Below, piece by piece: positions 36,523-44,640 of a stretch of 64,000 nucleotides of DNA. Under the pieces are notes generated by a model. It had not been told where the DNA came from, ran no database searches, and saw only the letters and a list, made by a program, of their open reading frames with translations. Numbering within the stretch: the first letter of the stretch is position 1; each line of letters starts with the position of its first letter. A program made the position numbers and the translations under genes. Origin of the DNA: Caballeronia catudaia (GTDB lineage Bacteria; Pseudomonadota; Gammaproteobacteria; Burkholderiales; Burkholderiaceae); the NCBI RefSeq assembly GCF_001544755.2, contig NZ_FCOF02000026.1, positions 28,112-92,111 on the forward strand, read 5' to 3'.

Positions 36523-36601
36523 CGAGGGTTCTCCGGTTGATGCATTGAATCGCGCGGGCTTGATGTCGCGGCCCGCGCCGGTACTACCGCCGCTCCGTCG
36601 A

Positions 36602-38023
36602 TTAATAGCGGTAGTGGTTCGGCTTGAACGGGCCGTTCTTGTCGACGCCGATATAACCGGCCTGCTCGTCGCTCAAAACGGTCAGCTCAGCGCCGATGCG
36701 GCCGAGGTGCAGACGCGCAACCTTTTCGTCGAGATGCTTCGGCAGCACGTAGACCTTGTTCTCGTACTTCTTGCCGTGACAGAACAGTTCGATCTGCGCG
36801 AGCGTCTGGTTGGTGAACGAGTTCGACATCACGAACGACGGATGGCCCGTCGCGCAGCCCAGGTTCACGAGACGGCCCTCAGCCAGGATGATGATCTTCT
36901 TGCCGTCCGGGAAGACGATGTGATCGACCTGCGGCTTGATGTTGTCCCACGTGTACTGGCGCGTGGAAGCAATATCGATCTCCGAATCGAAGTGACCGAT
37001 GTTGCAGACGATCGCGTTGTTGCGCATCGCCTTCATGTGATCGTGGTTGATGACGTGGTAGTTGCCCGTCGCGGTCACGAAGATGTCGGCGCGGCTGGCG
37101 GCGTATTCCATCGTCACGACGCGGTAGCCTTCCATCGCTGCCTGCAGCGCGCAGATCGGATCGATTTCCGTGACCCACACGGTCGCGCCCAGACCGCGCA
37201 GCGACTGCGCGCAGCCCTTGCCCACGTCGCCGTAACCGGCCACGACCGCGATCTTGCCGGCGATCATCACGTCGGTCGCGCGCTTGATGCCGTCGACGAG
37301 CGATTCACGGCAGCCGTAGAGGTTGTCGAACTTCGACTTCGTGACCGAATCGTTGACGTTGATGGCCGGGAACGGCAGGCGGCCTTCCTTTTCCATCTGA
37401 TACAGGCGATGCACGCCCGTGGTCGTTTCTTCCGTCACGCCCTGGATGTGCGAAAGGCGCGTGGAGTACCACGTCGGGTCGCTGTGGAGATGCCTGGCGA
37501 TGGACTTGTACAGCGCGACTTCTTCCTCGTTCGTCGGCTTGGCGATGACCGAGCGGTCCTTCTCCGCCTTCGCGCCGAGAATGAGCAGAAGCGTTGCGTC
37601 GCCGCCGTCATCGAGGATCATGTTGGCGAACTCACCGTTCGGCCATTCGAAGATGCGGTGCGAGAATTCCCAATATTCGTCGAGCGATTCGCCCTTGAAC
37701 GCGAACACCGGCGTGCCGCCCGCGGCGATGGCGGCAGCAGCGTGATCCTGCGTCGAGAAGATGTTGCACGACGCCCAGCGCACGTCCGCGCCCAGCGCGG
37801 TGAGCGTTTCGATCAGCACGCCCGTTTGAATGGTCATGTGCAGCGAACCGGCGACGCGCGCGCCCTTCAGCGGTTGCTGCGTCTTGTACTCTTCGCGCGT
37901 CTGGATGAGACCCGGCATTTCCGTCTCGGCGATGTCGAGTTCCTTGCGGCCCCATGCGGCCAGCGACATGTCGGCGACGACGTAATCCTTGGAATTTTTG
38001 GAATCGAGAACTGCGGCGTTCAT
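36602..38023 (-). CDS. ahcY: Adenosylhomocysteinase
   Basis: A 473-residue NAD-dependent SAH hydrolase producing adenosine and homocysteine. It has DYVVADMSLAAWGRKELDIAETEMPG at the start, substrate-site residues in the HMTIQTGVLIETL region, a Rossmann motif GYGDVGKGCAQSLRGLG, and the C-terminal tail GVDKNGPFKPNHYRY that reaches the neighbouring subunit. The ATG at 38023 has a very strong AAAGGAGG site; the open frame upstream is leader. An SAH riboswitch is in that leader. Confidence 0.97.
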   Translation of the reverse strand: MNAAVLDSKNSKDYVVADMSLAAWGRKELDIAETEMPGLIQTREEYKTQQPLKGARVAGSLHMTIQTGVLIETLTALGADVRWASCNIFSTQDHAAAAIAAGGTPVFAFKGESLDEYWEFSHRIFEWPNGEFANMILDDGGDATLLLILGAKAEKDRSVIAKPTNEEEVALYKSIARHLHSDPTWYSTRLSHIQGVTEETTTGVHRLYQMEKEGRLPFPAINVNDSVTKSKFDNLYGCRESLVDGIKRATDVMIAGKIAVVAGYGDVGKGCAQSLRGLGATVWVTEIDPICALQAAMEGYRVVTMEYAASRADIFVTATGNYHVINHDHMKAMRNNAIVCNIGHFDSEIDIASTRQYTWDNIKPQVDHIVFPDGKKIIILAEGRLVNLGCATGHPSFVMSNSFTNQTLAQIELFCHGKKYENKVYVLPKHLDEKVARLHLGRIGAELTVLSDEQAGYIGVDKNGPFKPNHYRY

Positions 38024-38131
38024 CACGCCCTCCTTTCTAAAAAAGACTAGAAATGTTGACGTGAGCGCCGTTCGAATGCGGTGGCTCAGCGGGCGCCTTT
38101 GCAAGCGCCTTTGAACCGTCCGAATTGAAAG

Positions 38132-38192
38132 CCTCCGAGCCTGGCGGCCGTGTACTGTCGTACTGAAAGGCCGTCGCAACGCTCCTCGGAAG
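38132..38192 (-). ncRNA. SAH riboswitch (ahcY leader)
   Basis: On the minus strand the leader contains the conserved 5' segment TCCGAGGAGCGTTGC (38190-38176) and the 3' segment CCAGGCTCGGAGG (38144-38132). TCCGAG and CTCGGA pair as P1, and GAGGAGCGYTGC plus CCAGGCTCGG are the near-invariant ligand-binding blocks of the SAH riboswitch class. It ends about 108 nt before the ahcY ATG. In characterised members SAH binding turns on the downstream SAH-recycling genes. Confidence 0.9.
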
Positions 38193-38201
38193 CGAACGCA
38201 G

Positions 38202-38207
38202 ATTGTA
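38202..38207 (-). promoter_or_regulatory. -10 element of the ahcY promoter
   Basis: TACAAT on the minus strand is followed about 12 nt later by the first riboswitch stem, so the transcript would begin almost exactly at the aptamer. The -35 box is weak; TTGGTT at a short 15-bp spacing is the best visible match. Confidence 0.55.
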
Positions 38208-38273
38208 GCAAAGTCTCGCCGCAACCAACCGATTCCGGGACGGGCGAGTGGGCTTTCGCGGCGCTGCCCGCGA

Positions 38274-38996
38274 TCAGAACGGCAACGCCGATAGCACGGG
38301 CGCGAGCAGGACCATCGCGACGCCGGCGATCATCATCGTGAGACTGGCGACGACGCCTTCTTCGCTGCCGAGTTCGCGCGCCTTCGCCGTGCCGACGCCG
38401 TGCGCCGCCGCGCCGAACAGCGCGCCGCGAGCGAGCCGCGTGCGCAGCGGCACGAGCGCCAGAACGATCTCGCCGAACAGCATGCCGCAGACGCCCGTCG
38501 CGATCACGAAGAGCGCGGTGAGATCCTTCGGCGCGTGGATCTTGTCGGAGACGGCGAGCGCGAACGGCGTCGAAACGGAGCGCGTCGCGAGGCTGCGCTG
38601 CAATTCCGGCGACAGATGCAGCAGCTTGGCGAGCATCAGCGATCCGCCGACCGCCACCAGAATGCCGACCGTCACGCCGACCGTCAGCGAAATCCAGTGC
38701 CGCTTGATGAGCGCGCGGTATTCGTAGATCGGCACGGCGAACGCGACCGTCGCCGGGCCGAGCAGCCACATGAGCCAGCGCGTGTCGGCGTAGTAGACGG
38801 AGTACGGAATGCGCGCCATCACGACGATCAGCGCGAGCACCGCCGGCACCGCGAGCAGCGGCGTGAGCCACGGCTGCCTGAAGCGCGCGTACACATGCTT
38901 CGCGACGAAATACAGTGCGACGGTCAGCACGAAGCAGCCCGCGGCGATGAGGCGCGCGGCGTCGTCTGCGAGAAGCGAGTCGAAGAAGTGGTTCAT
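38274..38996 (-). CDS. lrgB: LrgB/CidB family membrane protein
   Basis: A 240-residue polytopic membrane protein with about six or seven helices. It carries the LrgB landmarks PLLAVPAVLALIVVMARIPY, LGPATVAFAVPIYEYRALIKRH, RSVSTPFALAVSD and GAAAHGVGTAKARELGSEEGVVASL. With LrgA it forms a holin/antiholin-like or small-acid export system. The start at 38996 is chosen over a longer frame running into lrgA. Confidence 0.9.
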   Translation of the reverse strand: MNHFFDSLLADDAARLIAAGCFVLTVALYFVAKHVYARFRQPWLTPLLAVPAVLALIVVMARIPYSVYYADTRWLMWLLGPATVAFAVPIYEYRALIKRHWISLTVGVTVGILVAVGGSLMLAKLLHLSPELQRSLATRSVSTPFALAVSDKIHAPKDLTALFVIATGVCGMLFGEIVLALVPLRTRLARGALFGAAAHGVGTAKARELGSEEGVVASLTMMIAGVAMVLLAPVLSALPF

Positions 38997-39006
38997 GTCG
39001 ATGTGC

Positions 39007-39450
39007 TCAGGCGCGCGCCGCATGCCGCGCCACGAGCGCGCGGCGCAGCGCCAGATGGCGTTCGAGGCGCGCCGCACGGTCGACGGCGAACGCGACTGCC
39101 ACCATCACCATCAGCGTTCCGCCGACGACGACCAGCGCGAGCCGCCAGCCGTCTTCCATGAAGAGACCGCCGTACTGCACCGCCGCGACCGCAGCCGGAA
39201 TGAAAAACAGCAGCATGTCCGACAGCAGCCAGTCGGCGCCGGCCTTCACCCAGCGCGGCGCGACGCCGCCGCAAAACAGCAGCGCGAGCAGCGCGACGAG
39301 GCCGATCACACCGCCCGGCACCGGCAAGGCCAGCTTGCGCGCGACGAAATCCGCCACGGCCCAGATTCCCGCCAGCGCGGCGGACTGCAGCGCGATGCGC
39401 ACGAAGCGGCCGAAGGCGGAGGGCGTTGGCGTCGAAAGGGCGGCGGACAT
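39007..39450 (-). CDS. lrgA: LrgA/CidA family protein
   Basis: A 147-residue protein with four predicted helices and the family motif LALPVPGGVIGLVALLALLFCG, followed by GADWLLSDMLLFFIPAAVAAVQYG. It is 10 bp upstream of lrgB and divergent from a LysR-type gene, an arrangement like cidABR. Confidence 0.9.
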   Translation of the reverse strand: MSAALSTPTPSAFGRFVRIALQSAALAGIWAVADFVARKLALPVPGGVIGLVALLALLFCGGVAPRWVKAGADWLLSDMLLFFIPAAVAAVQYGGLFMEDGWRLALVVVGGTLMVMVAVAFAVDRAARLERHLALRRALVARHAARA

Positions 39451-39543
39451 GGCGAACTCTTGTGCGTTGAATGCGAGTGATTAGGGTTATCCCGTAGTCA
39501 GAGTATAGGGACGCCCCTCGCATAATAATAATGACTTAACCTT

Positions 39544-39567
39544 ATTCGAATCATTCCAAACTGGAAT
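39544..39567. promoter_or_regulatory. Candidate LysR-type operator
   Basis: The 130-bp divergent spacer holds a palindrome ATTCGAAT (39544-39551), directly followed by the inverted repeat ATTCC-N5-GGAAT (39553-39567). The latter contains a T-N11-A core, the usual LysR-type binding pattern. It lies 14 bp before the regulator start. Confidence 0.5.
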
Positions 39568-39580
39568 TCTGGAGCCGCCG

Positions 39581-40525
39581 ATGGAATTGCGCGCCTTGCG
39601 GTACTTCATCGAAGTGGTGAAGCAGAAGAGTTTTACCGCCGCCGCCGAGCACATGTTCGTGACTCAACCGACCATCAGCAAGATGGTGAAGGCGCTGGAG
39701 GACGAGGTCGGCTCGCCGCTGCTCCTGCGCGAAGGGCGTCAGATGGTGCTGACCGACGCGGGGCAGATCGTGTATCAGCGGGGCGTCGAGGTGCTGGCGG
39801 CGCATGCGCGGCTCGAGGCCGAACTGAACGATCTCGGCACGTTCGGGCGCGGCACGCTGACGATCGGCATTCCGCCGATGGGCGGTGCGCTTTTCACGCC
39901 GGCCATCGCTGCATTCCGGCAACGCTATCCGAAGGTCGAGCTCAAGCTATTCGAGCGCGGCTCGAAGGCGATCGAGGCGGCGCTCGTCGATGGCGAACTC
40001 GAACTGGGCGGCGTGCTCCAGCCCGTGAACACCGAAGTCTTCGACGTGCTGCCCGTCAGCCGGCAAGTGCTGTGGCTCGTTGCGCCGAAGGGCTCGCGCT
40101 GGGACGAAGCGCGCGAAGTCGCGCTCACCGATCTCGCCGGCGAGCCGTTCGTGTTCTACGGCGAAAGCCTCGCGTTGAACGACGTGGTGCTCAGCGCGTG
40201 CCGCGAGGCGGGCTTTGCACCGACGATCGTCGGTCGCAGCGGGCATTGGGATTTCATGGCGGCGCTCGTGCAGGCGGGCATCGGCATCGCGCTGTTGCCA
40301 GCGCCCTATTGCCGCCGTCTCGACGCCGACGCATTCACGTGCCGTCGCGTCGTCGCGCCCGAGATTCACTGGGACATGGCGCTCGGCTGGCGGCGCAACG
40401 GTTATCTGTCGCACGCGGCGCGCGCATGGATCGAAGTGGCGCGCGAAATGCTGCCCGCGAATCTCGATCAGGATTTCATGGCCGATGGATTCCCGCGCGT
40501 ACGGCGCGGCCAGCCTGGACCATGA
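39581..40525 (+). CDS. LysR-family transcriptional regulator, probable CidR-like controller of lrgAB
   Basis: A 314-residue LTTR. The N-terminal helix-turn-helix MELRALRYFIEVVKQKSFTAAAEHMFVTQPTISKMVKALEDEVG is followed by the effector domain (TLTIGIPPMGGALFTPAIAAFRQRYPKVEL). GGAG lies ten bases before the ATG. Divergent placement to lrgAB suggests it regulates that pair, as CidR does; the effector is unknown. Confidence 0.92.
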   Translation: MELRALRYFIEVVKQKSFTAAAEHMFVTQPTISKMVKALEDEVGSPLLLREGRQMVLTDAGQIVYQRGVEVLAAHARLEAELNDLGTFGRGTLTIGIPPMGGALFTPAIAAFRQRYPKVELKLFERGSKAIEAALVDGELELGGVLQPVNTEVFDVLPVSRQVLWLVAPKGSRWDEAREVALTDLAGEPFVFYGESLALNDVVLSACREAGFAPTIVGRSGHWDFMAALVQAGIGIALLPAPYCRRLDADAFTCRRVVAPEIHWDMALGWRRNGYLSHAARAWIEVAREMLPANLDQDFMADGFPRVRRGQPGP

Positions 40526-40545
40526 CCCGCTGACGCCCAAACGAA

Positions 40546-40578
40546 ACGCGCCGGCCCGCGATGAGCGGACCGGCGCGT
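40546..40578. terminator. Convergent terminator hairpin between the LysR gene and the OmpA-domain gene
   Basis: A 9-bp stem ACGCGCCGG/CCGGCGCGT (40546-40554 and 40570-40578), extended inside by CCGC/GCGG after one mismatch (40556-40559 and 40565-40568). On the minus strand it continues TTTCGTTT, so it chiefly serves the OmpA-domain gene. It sits between two convergent genes. Confidence 0.7.
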
Positions 40579-40609
40579 CATTCACAGCGGCTTGCGGGTG
40601 TTTCCTGGA

Positions 40610-42292
40610 TCAGCTCAGTTCCTTGAACTCGATTCGGCGATTCGCCGCGCGGCCCGCGGGTGTCGCGTTGTCGCCGATCGGATGTGCGTCGCCGAAGCCT
40701 TCCACGGAGAGCGTGTTCGCCGGCACGCCGTGCTGGACCAGATACGTGCGCACAGCCTCCGCGCGCTTTTTCGAGATATACAGATTCGCCGCTGGGTTGC
40801 CGGTGCTATCCGTGAAACCGCCGATCTGCAACTTGACCGGCTGGCCCGCCGCGCCGCACTCCTTGAGCGATTTCGCCGCGTTCGCGAGTTCGGCCAGCGC
40901 CGCGCGCGGCACGGCGTTCGACGCAAAGCCAAAGTTGATCGGACGCGCATTCAGTTGCTTCGCGACATCGGCGGCTGCGCAGGCCGCGCCGGCTTGCGCG
41001 TCGGAAGCGGCCAACGTCCTCGCCGCCACTGGCGCGCTTTCGCTTGCGCCGATAGTCCAGCCGTCGCCGAACAAGGCCTTCAGCTTGTCCAGCCAGCCGA
41101 GCGTCGCGTCGGCGGCGCGGCCGGCGAGATCGACCGTCTCGCCCGTGACGCGCACCTTCGCGCCGGGCAGCGTCATGACCGGCAGCAAGCCGTCGAGCTT
41201 GGCCATCCATGCGGCGGGCTTCGTGTCCGGGTCGACCGTGATGTCCGCGTGGAACTTGTCGGCGCCGAGCTTCGCCGCGAGCGTGTCGATCAATTGGCGG
41301 CGCTCCGCTTCACTATTGACCGTTGCGGTCAGCGTCGGAACGCCGGATGCGTCGACGACGAAGGACATCGTCGAGTCCTTGCCCGGCAGCGCGACGGGGG
41401 CCGATGCCTGATCGCTTGCCACCGATGCCGATGCGGCCGCCGCATTCGAATCCGCAGCCGCGGTGGAAATCGCGTCGGAAGCCGCGTCCGGCTTCGCTGC
41501 GGGCGCCGCGTCCTGCTCCGTTTCCGTCGAGCACCCGCGTCCGAGCAAGACCGCGAGCAGCGCGAGCGCGGCGGCGAGCGCGATCCACCACCACTTCTTC
41601 TTGCGCGCATGCTCCTTTGCCGGTTGCTCGGGCGCGGCGGGCGTTTCGACTGGCTGCGAGAATGCGGCCGCCTCGTGCGTCGACGGATGCTCCAGATGCG
41701 CCGACACCGCTTTCAGCCGCGACGCGACGCCCGCGAGGAACGCGCCGACCGAGCCGAGCCCGAGCGCCTGCGCGAACGAGTCCGTCATGTTCGCGCGCAC
41801 CACCGGCAACTGGTGGCCGAGCAGCGTCGGGAGTTGGGCCGGATGACCGCTGTGTTGCGTGAGATAGCGCTTGAGCATGCCGAAGAGCGTCGCGCCGACC
41901 ACGCCGCCCAGCGTGCGTGTGGCGCTTGCCGCCACGCCCGTGTATTCCGAAATGCGCTCGGCGAGCATGTTCAGGCTGTCGTGCGAGGCGATCGCGTGAT
42001 CGGTTTTCGCGCTGGTGTCGATGAGCGTTCTGAAGCCATCGTCCTGCACGACGAAATGCGGCAATTCATCCGCGATCTGTGCGTTCGTCGCCGGCGACAT
42101 GATGGCCGCGAACAGGTTGCGCGTGCCTTCGAGCGAGGACGCCTTGTTCATCATCGCACCGATGAGCGCCGGCCCGCACAGCGAGACCACGCGCCGGGCG
42201 GATTCCGGCGCGCAGCCGATGCGCCCGGCGATATGCTGCAGCACGCTTTCTGTCAAAGCGCCCTGTACGAGTTGGTTGAGGTTGATGCTCAT
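40610..42292 (-). CDS. DUF937 - transmembrane - OmpA domain protein
   Basis: A 560-residue three-part protein. Residues 1-200 form a DUF937/YidB-like all-helical domain (MSINLNQLVQGALTESVLQHIAGRIGC...). A basic KKKWWW cap and one transmembrane helix (IALAAALALLAVLLG) lie near residue 240. After an Ala-rich linker and a BON-like region, a C-terminal OmpA domain (IGGFTDSTGNPAANLYISKKRAEAVRTYL...GFGDAHPIGDN...NRRIEF) contains the peptidoglycan-binding residues. It likely sits in the inner membrane and anchors to the cell wall; function unknown. Confidence 0.85.
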   Translation of the reverse strand: MSINLNQLVQGALTESVLQHIAGRIGCAPESARRVVSLCGPALIGAMMNKASSLEGTRNLFAAIMSPATNAQIADELPHFVVQDDGFRTLIDTSAKTDHAIASHDSLNMLAERISEYTGVAASATRTLGGVVGATLFGMLKRYLTQHSGHPAQLPTLLGHQLPVVRANMTDSFAQALGLGSVGAFLAGVASRLKAVSAHLEHPSTHEAAAFSQPVETPAAPEQPAKEHARKKKWWWIALAAALALLAVLLGRGCSTETEQDAAPAAKPDAASDAISTAAADSNAAAASASVASDQASAPVALPGKDSTMSFVVDASGVPTLTATVNSEAERRQLIDTLAAKLGADKFHADITVDPDTKPAAWMAKLDGLLPVMTLPGAKVRVTGETVDLAGRAADATLGWLDKLKALFGDGWTIGASESAPVAARTLAASDAQAGAACAAADVAKQLNARPINFGFASNAVPRAALAELANAAKSLKECGAAGQPVKLQIGGFTDSTGNPAANLYISKKRAEAVRTYLVQHGVPANTLSVEGFGDAHPIGDNATPAGRAANRRIEFKELS

Positions 42293-42346
42293 TGCGAATG
42301 CTTCCCTGAAAGGCGTTTCTGCGTCTGCCGGTAAATAGTCGAGCCG

Positions 42347-42352
42347 ATTATA
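42347..42352 (-). promoter_or_regulatory. -10 element for the DUF937-OmpA gene, in a 327-bp spacer
   Basis: A perfect TATAAT on the minus strand lies about 55 bp before the ATG at 42292. The -35 region is weak (ATGACG at 17 bp). The rest of the spacer 42293-42619, leading to the divergent acyl-CoA dehydrogenase gene, shows no gene or repeat that I can support. Confidence 0.5.
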
Positions 42353-42619
42353 GGTTCGGCCTCCTGCACGTCATTGGGGTGGGAATAACAATCGGATTTG
42401 TCTCAGCAAATGGCGCTTTAGGACTGCGCATAAGAAAGTCAGGCACGATTCCGAAAAGAACGACGCCTCTACACGCCGGACGCATGCGCGGCCTATGATT
42501 CTTGAATTCGAGATGGCGCCCGAATGGCCGATCGGGCCCCACGTGGCCGTTGCGCCCGCCCGACAGTGACGAATCAGCGCGCCGGCGCCGTTCTGCGCGC
42601 GCCAAAGAGGAGACCGACG

Positions 42620-44332
42620 ATGTCCCTTACGTTTGATTGCGCCGATCGCCCGTTCGGGCAGACACATGAAGTCACGAATCAGGTGCCGCCGCTCGTCGGC
42701 TATGACGCGTTCGCGTTCGATGCGGCGCTCGCCGCGGCGGTCGGGAGAGAGGGCGCGCAATGGCACGCCCAGGCGCTTTCGCGCGACGGCATGGCGCTCA
42801 CGCAGCCGGATGTCGTCGTTCTGGCGGATCTCGCCAACCGTCACGAGCCGGAACTCGCGACGCACGATTCGCGCGGCGCGCGCGTGGACGCGCTGGAGTT
42901 TCATCCGGCGTGGCACGAACTGGTGCGGCGTCTGCGTCACGAAGGGCTGCACGCGTTGCCGTTCGAGCCGTCGGCGCGCGCCGGATCGATGGCCGCGCGC
43001 TGCGCCGGCTATTTTCTGCACGGGCAGCTCGAATCGGGTTCGCTGTGCCCGATCACGATGACCTTCGCGAGCATTCCGGTTCTGCGCAACGAGCCGGATC
43101 TGTTCGCGCGCATCTCGCGTCCGCTGCTATCGCGCGAGCACGACCCGCGCGATATTCCGCTCGAAGCCGGCAAGCATTCGATGATGATCGGCATGGGCAT
43201 GACCGAAAAACAAGGCGGCTCGGATGTGCGCAGCAACCGCACGCGCGCGCATGCCATCGATGGCGCTGCGCCGGGGCGTGGCGGCGCCTATCGGCTCGTC
43301 GGTCACAAGTGGTTCTTCTCCGCGCCGCAATGCGATGCGCATCTGGTGCTCGCGCGCACCGCCGACGAAGGCGGACTGTCGTGCTTCTACGTGCCGCGCT
43401 TCATGCCGGACGGGCGCAAGAACGCGGTCCAGGTCCAGCGCCTGAAGGACAAGCTCGGCAACCGCTCGAACGCGAGCAGCGAAGTCGAATTTCTCGATGC
43501 GTACGGCGTGATGATCGGCGACGAGGGGCGCGGCGTGCCGACCATCATCGAGATGGCGAACTTCACGCGGCTCGATTGCGTGATCGGCAGCGCGGCGCTG
43601 ATGCGCGCGGCGCTCGTGCAGGCCATTCATCACGCGCGGCATCGCAGCGCGTTCGGTGCGCATCTCGTCGATCAGCCTTTGATGCGCAACGTGCTTGCCG
43701 ATCTGGCGCTCGAATCCGAAGCGGCGACGGTCCTTTTCATGCGGCTCGCGGGCGCGTTCGAGCAGAGCGCCGCGCCGGACGGTGCGCCGGCTGAACGCGC
43801 GTGGCGGCGCATCGTGACGCCCGCCGCGAAGTTCTGGGTCTGCAAGCGCGCGCTCGAATTCACCGGCGAGGCGATGGAAGTCTGGGGCGGCAACGGCTAC
43901 GTCGAAACCGGGCCGATGGCGCGCTTCTATCGCGAGGCGCCGGTGAATTCGATCTGGGAAGGCTCGGGCAACGTGATGTGCCTCGACGTGCTGCGCGCAT
44001 TCGAGCGCGAGCAGGATGCGGCGCATGCACTGCTCGACGACTGGAAGACGGCGGCGGCGGCGCATCCGGCGCTGGCGGGCGCGTTGTCATCGCTCTTGAA
44101 GATGCTGACGGACGATCCGGCCGCGCGGGAAGCGTCGGCGCGGCGCATCGCGCAACAACTGACCTTGTGCGCGCAGGGCGTGCTGCTGGCGCGGCATGCG
44201 CCGCAGGACGTCGCCGATGCGTTCATCGAAACCCGTCTCGGGGCTGCGCGTGGCGAAAGCGGGCGCGTATATGGGACGCTGCCGGCGCGGTTCGATCATG
44301 CGGGGATCGTGGCGCGGGCGTTTGCGATTTAG
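42620..44332 (+). CDS. AidB-like acyl-CoA dehydrogenase family protein
   Basis: A 570-residue flavoprotein of the AidB/isovaleryl-CoA-dehydrogenase-like branch, with a long N-terminus (THEVTNQVPPLVGYDAFAFD) not found in ordinary acyl-CoA dehydrogenases. FAD and substrate motifs include GMGMTEKQGGSDVRSNRTRA, YRLVGHKWFFSAP and EVWGGNGYVETGPMARFYREAPVNSIWEGSGNVMCLDVLR. E. coli AidB is an alkylation-response protein that binds DNA. The ATG at 42620 has AGAGGAG. Its end overlaps the convergent flagellar gene by 4 bp. Confidence 0.9.
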   Translation: MSLTFDCADRPFGQTHEVTNQVPPLVGYDAFAFDAALAAAVGREGAQWHAQALSRDGMALTQPDVVVLADLANRHEPELATHDSRGARVDALEFHPAWHELVRRLRHEGLHALPFEPSARAGSMAARCAGYFLHGQLESGSLCPITMTFASIPVLRNEPDLFARISRPLLSREHDPRDIPLEAGKHSMMIGMGMTEKQGGSDVRSNRTRAHAIDGAAPGRGGAYRLVGHKWFFSAPQCDAHLVLARTADEGGLSCFYVPRFMPDGRKNAVQVQRLKDKLGNRSNASSEVEFLDAYGVMIGDEGRGVPTIIEMANFTRLDCVIGSAALMRAALVQAIHHARHRSAFGAHLVDQPLMRNVLADLALESEAATVLFMRLAGAFEQSAAPDGAPAERAWRRIVTPAAKFWVCKRALEFTGEAMEVWGGNGYVETGPMARFYREAPVNSIWEGSGNVMCLDVLRAFEREQDAAHALLDDWKTAAAAHPALAGALSSLLKMLTDDPAAREASARRIAQQLTLCAQGVLLARHAPQDVADAFIETRLGAARGESGRVYGTLPARFDHAGIVARAFAI

Positions 44333-44640
44333 CGAATCTGCCGCCCCGCCTCCCGCAACGGCTCTTCATTCTCCAGCCGATAAACCCACGACAGCAATTC
44401 CGCCACCGCCTGATACAAGGCCGGCGGAATATGCGCGTCCAGATCCACCTGCATCAGGAGCGAGACCATCTCCGGCGACTCGTGCACGTACAGCCCCGCT
44501 TCCTTCGCGCGCTGCACGATCATTTCGGCGACCATGCCGTAGCCCTTCGCGACGACGCGCGGCGTCGACTCGCGGTTGCCCGCCTCGTAGGCAAGCGCGG
44601 TCGCCTGCTTGCGTGTATAGAGCGGTTGATCGGCGCTCAT
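44329..44640 (-). CDS. FlhB C-terminal-domain-like protein (FhlB/FlhX type)
   Basis: A 103-residue protein resembling only the cytosolic C-terminus of FlhB: STPRVVAKGYGMVAEMIVQRAKEAGLYVHESPEMVSLLMQVDLDAHIPPALYQAVAELLSWVYRLE. It lacks the membrane part and the NPTH autocleavage motif that precedes this region in FlhB. In Salmonella and Bacillus such proteins can replace cleaved FlhB-C in export switching. It overlaps the fliK-like gene by ATGA, matching the FliK-FlhB partnership. Confidence 0.85.
   Translation of the reverse strand: MSADQPLYTRKQATALAYEAGNRESTPRVVAKGYGMVAEMIVQRAKEAGLYVHESPEMVSLLMQVDLDAHIPPALYQAVAELLSWVYRLENEEPLREAGRQIR

Noticed and set aside
36470..38050. A 526-codon plus-strand frame opposite ahcY
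   Set aside because: Adenosylhomocysteinase is certain on the minus strand and the riboswitch lies at its 5' side.
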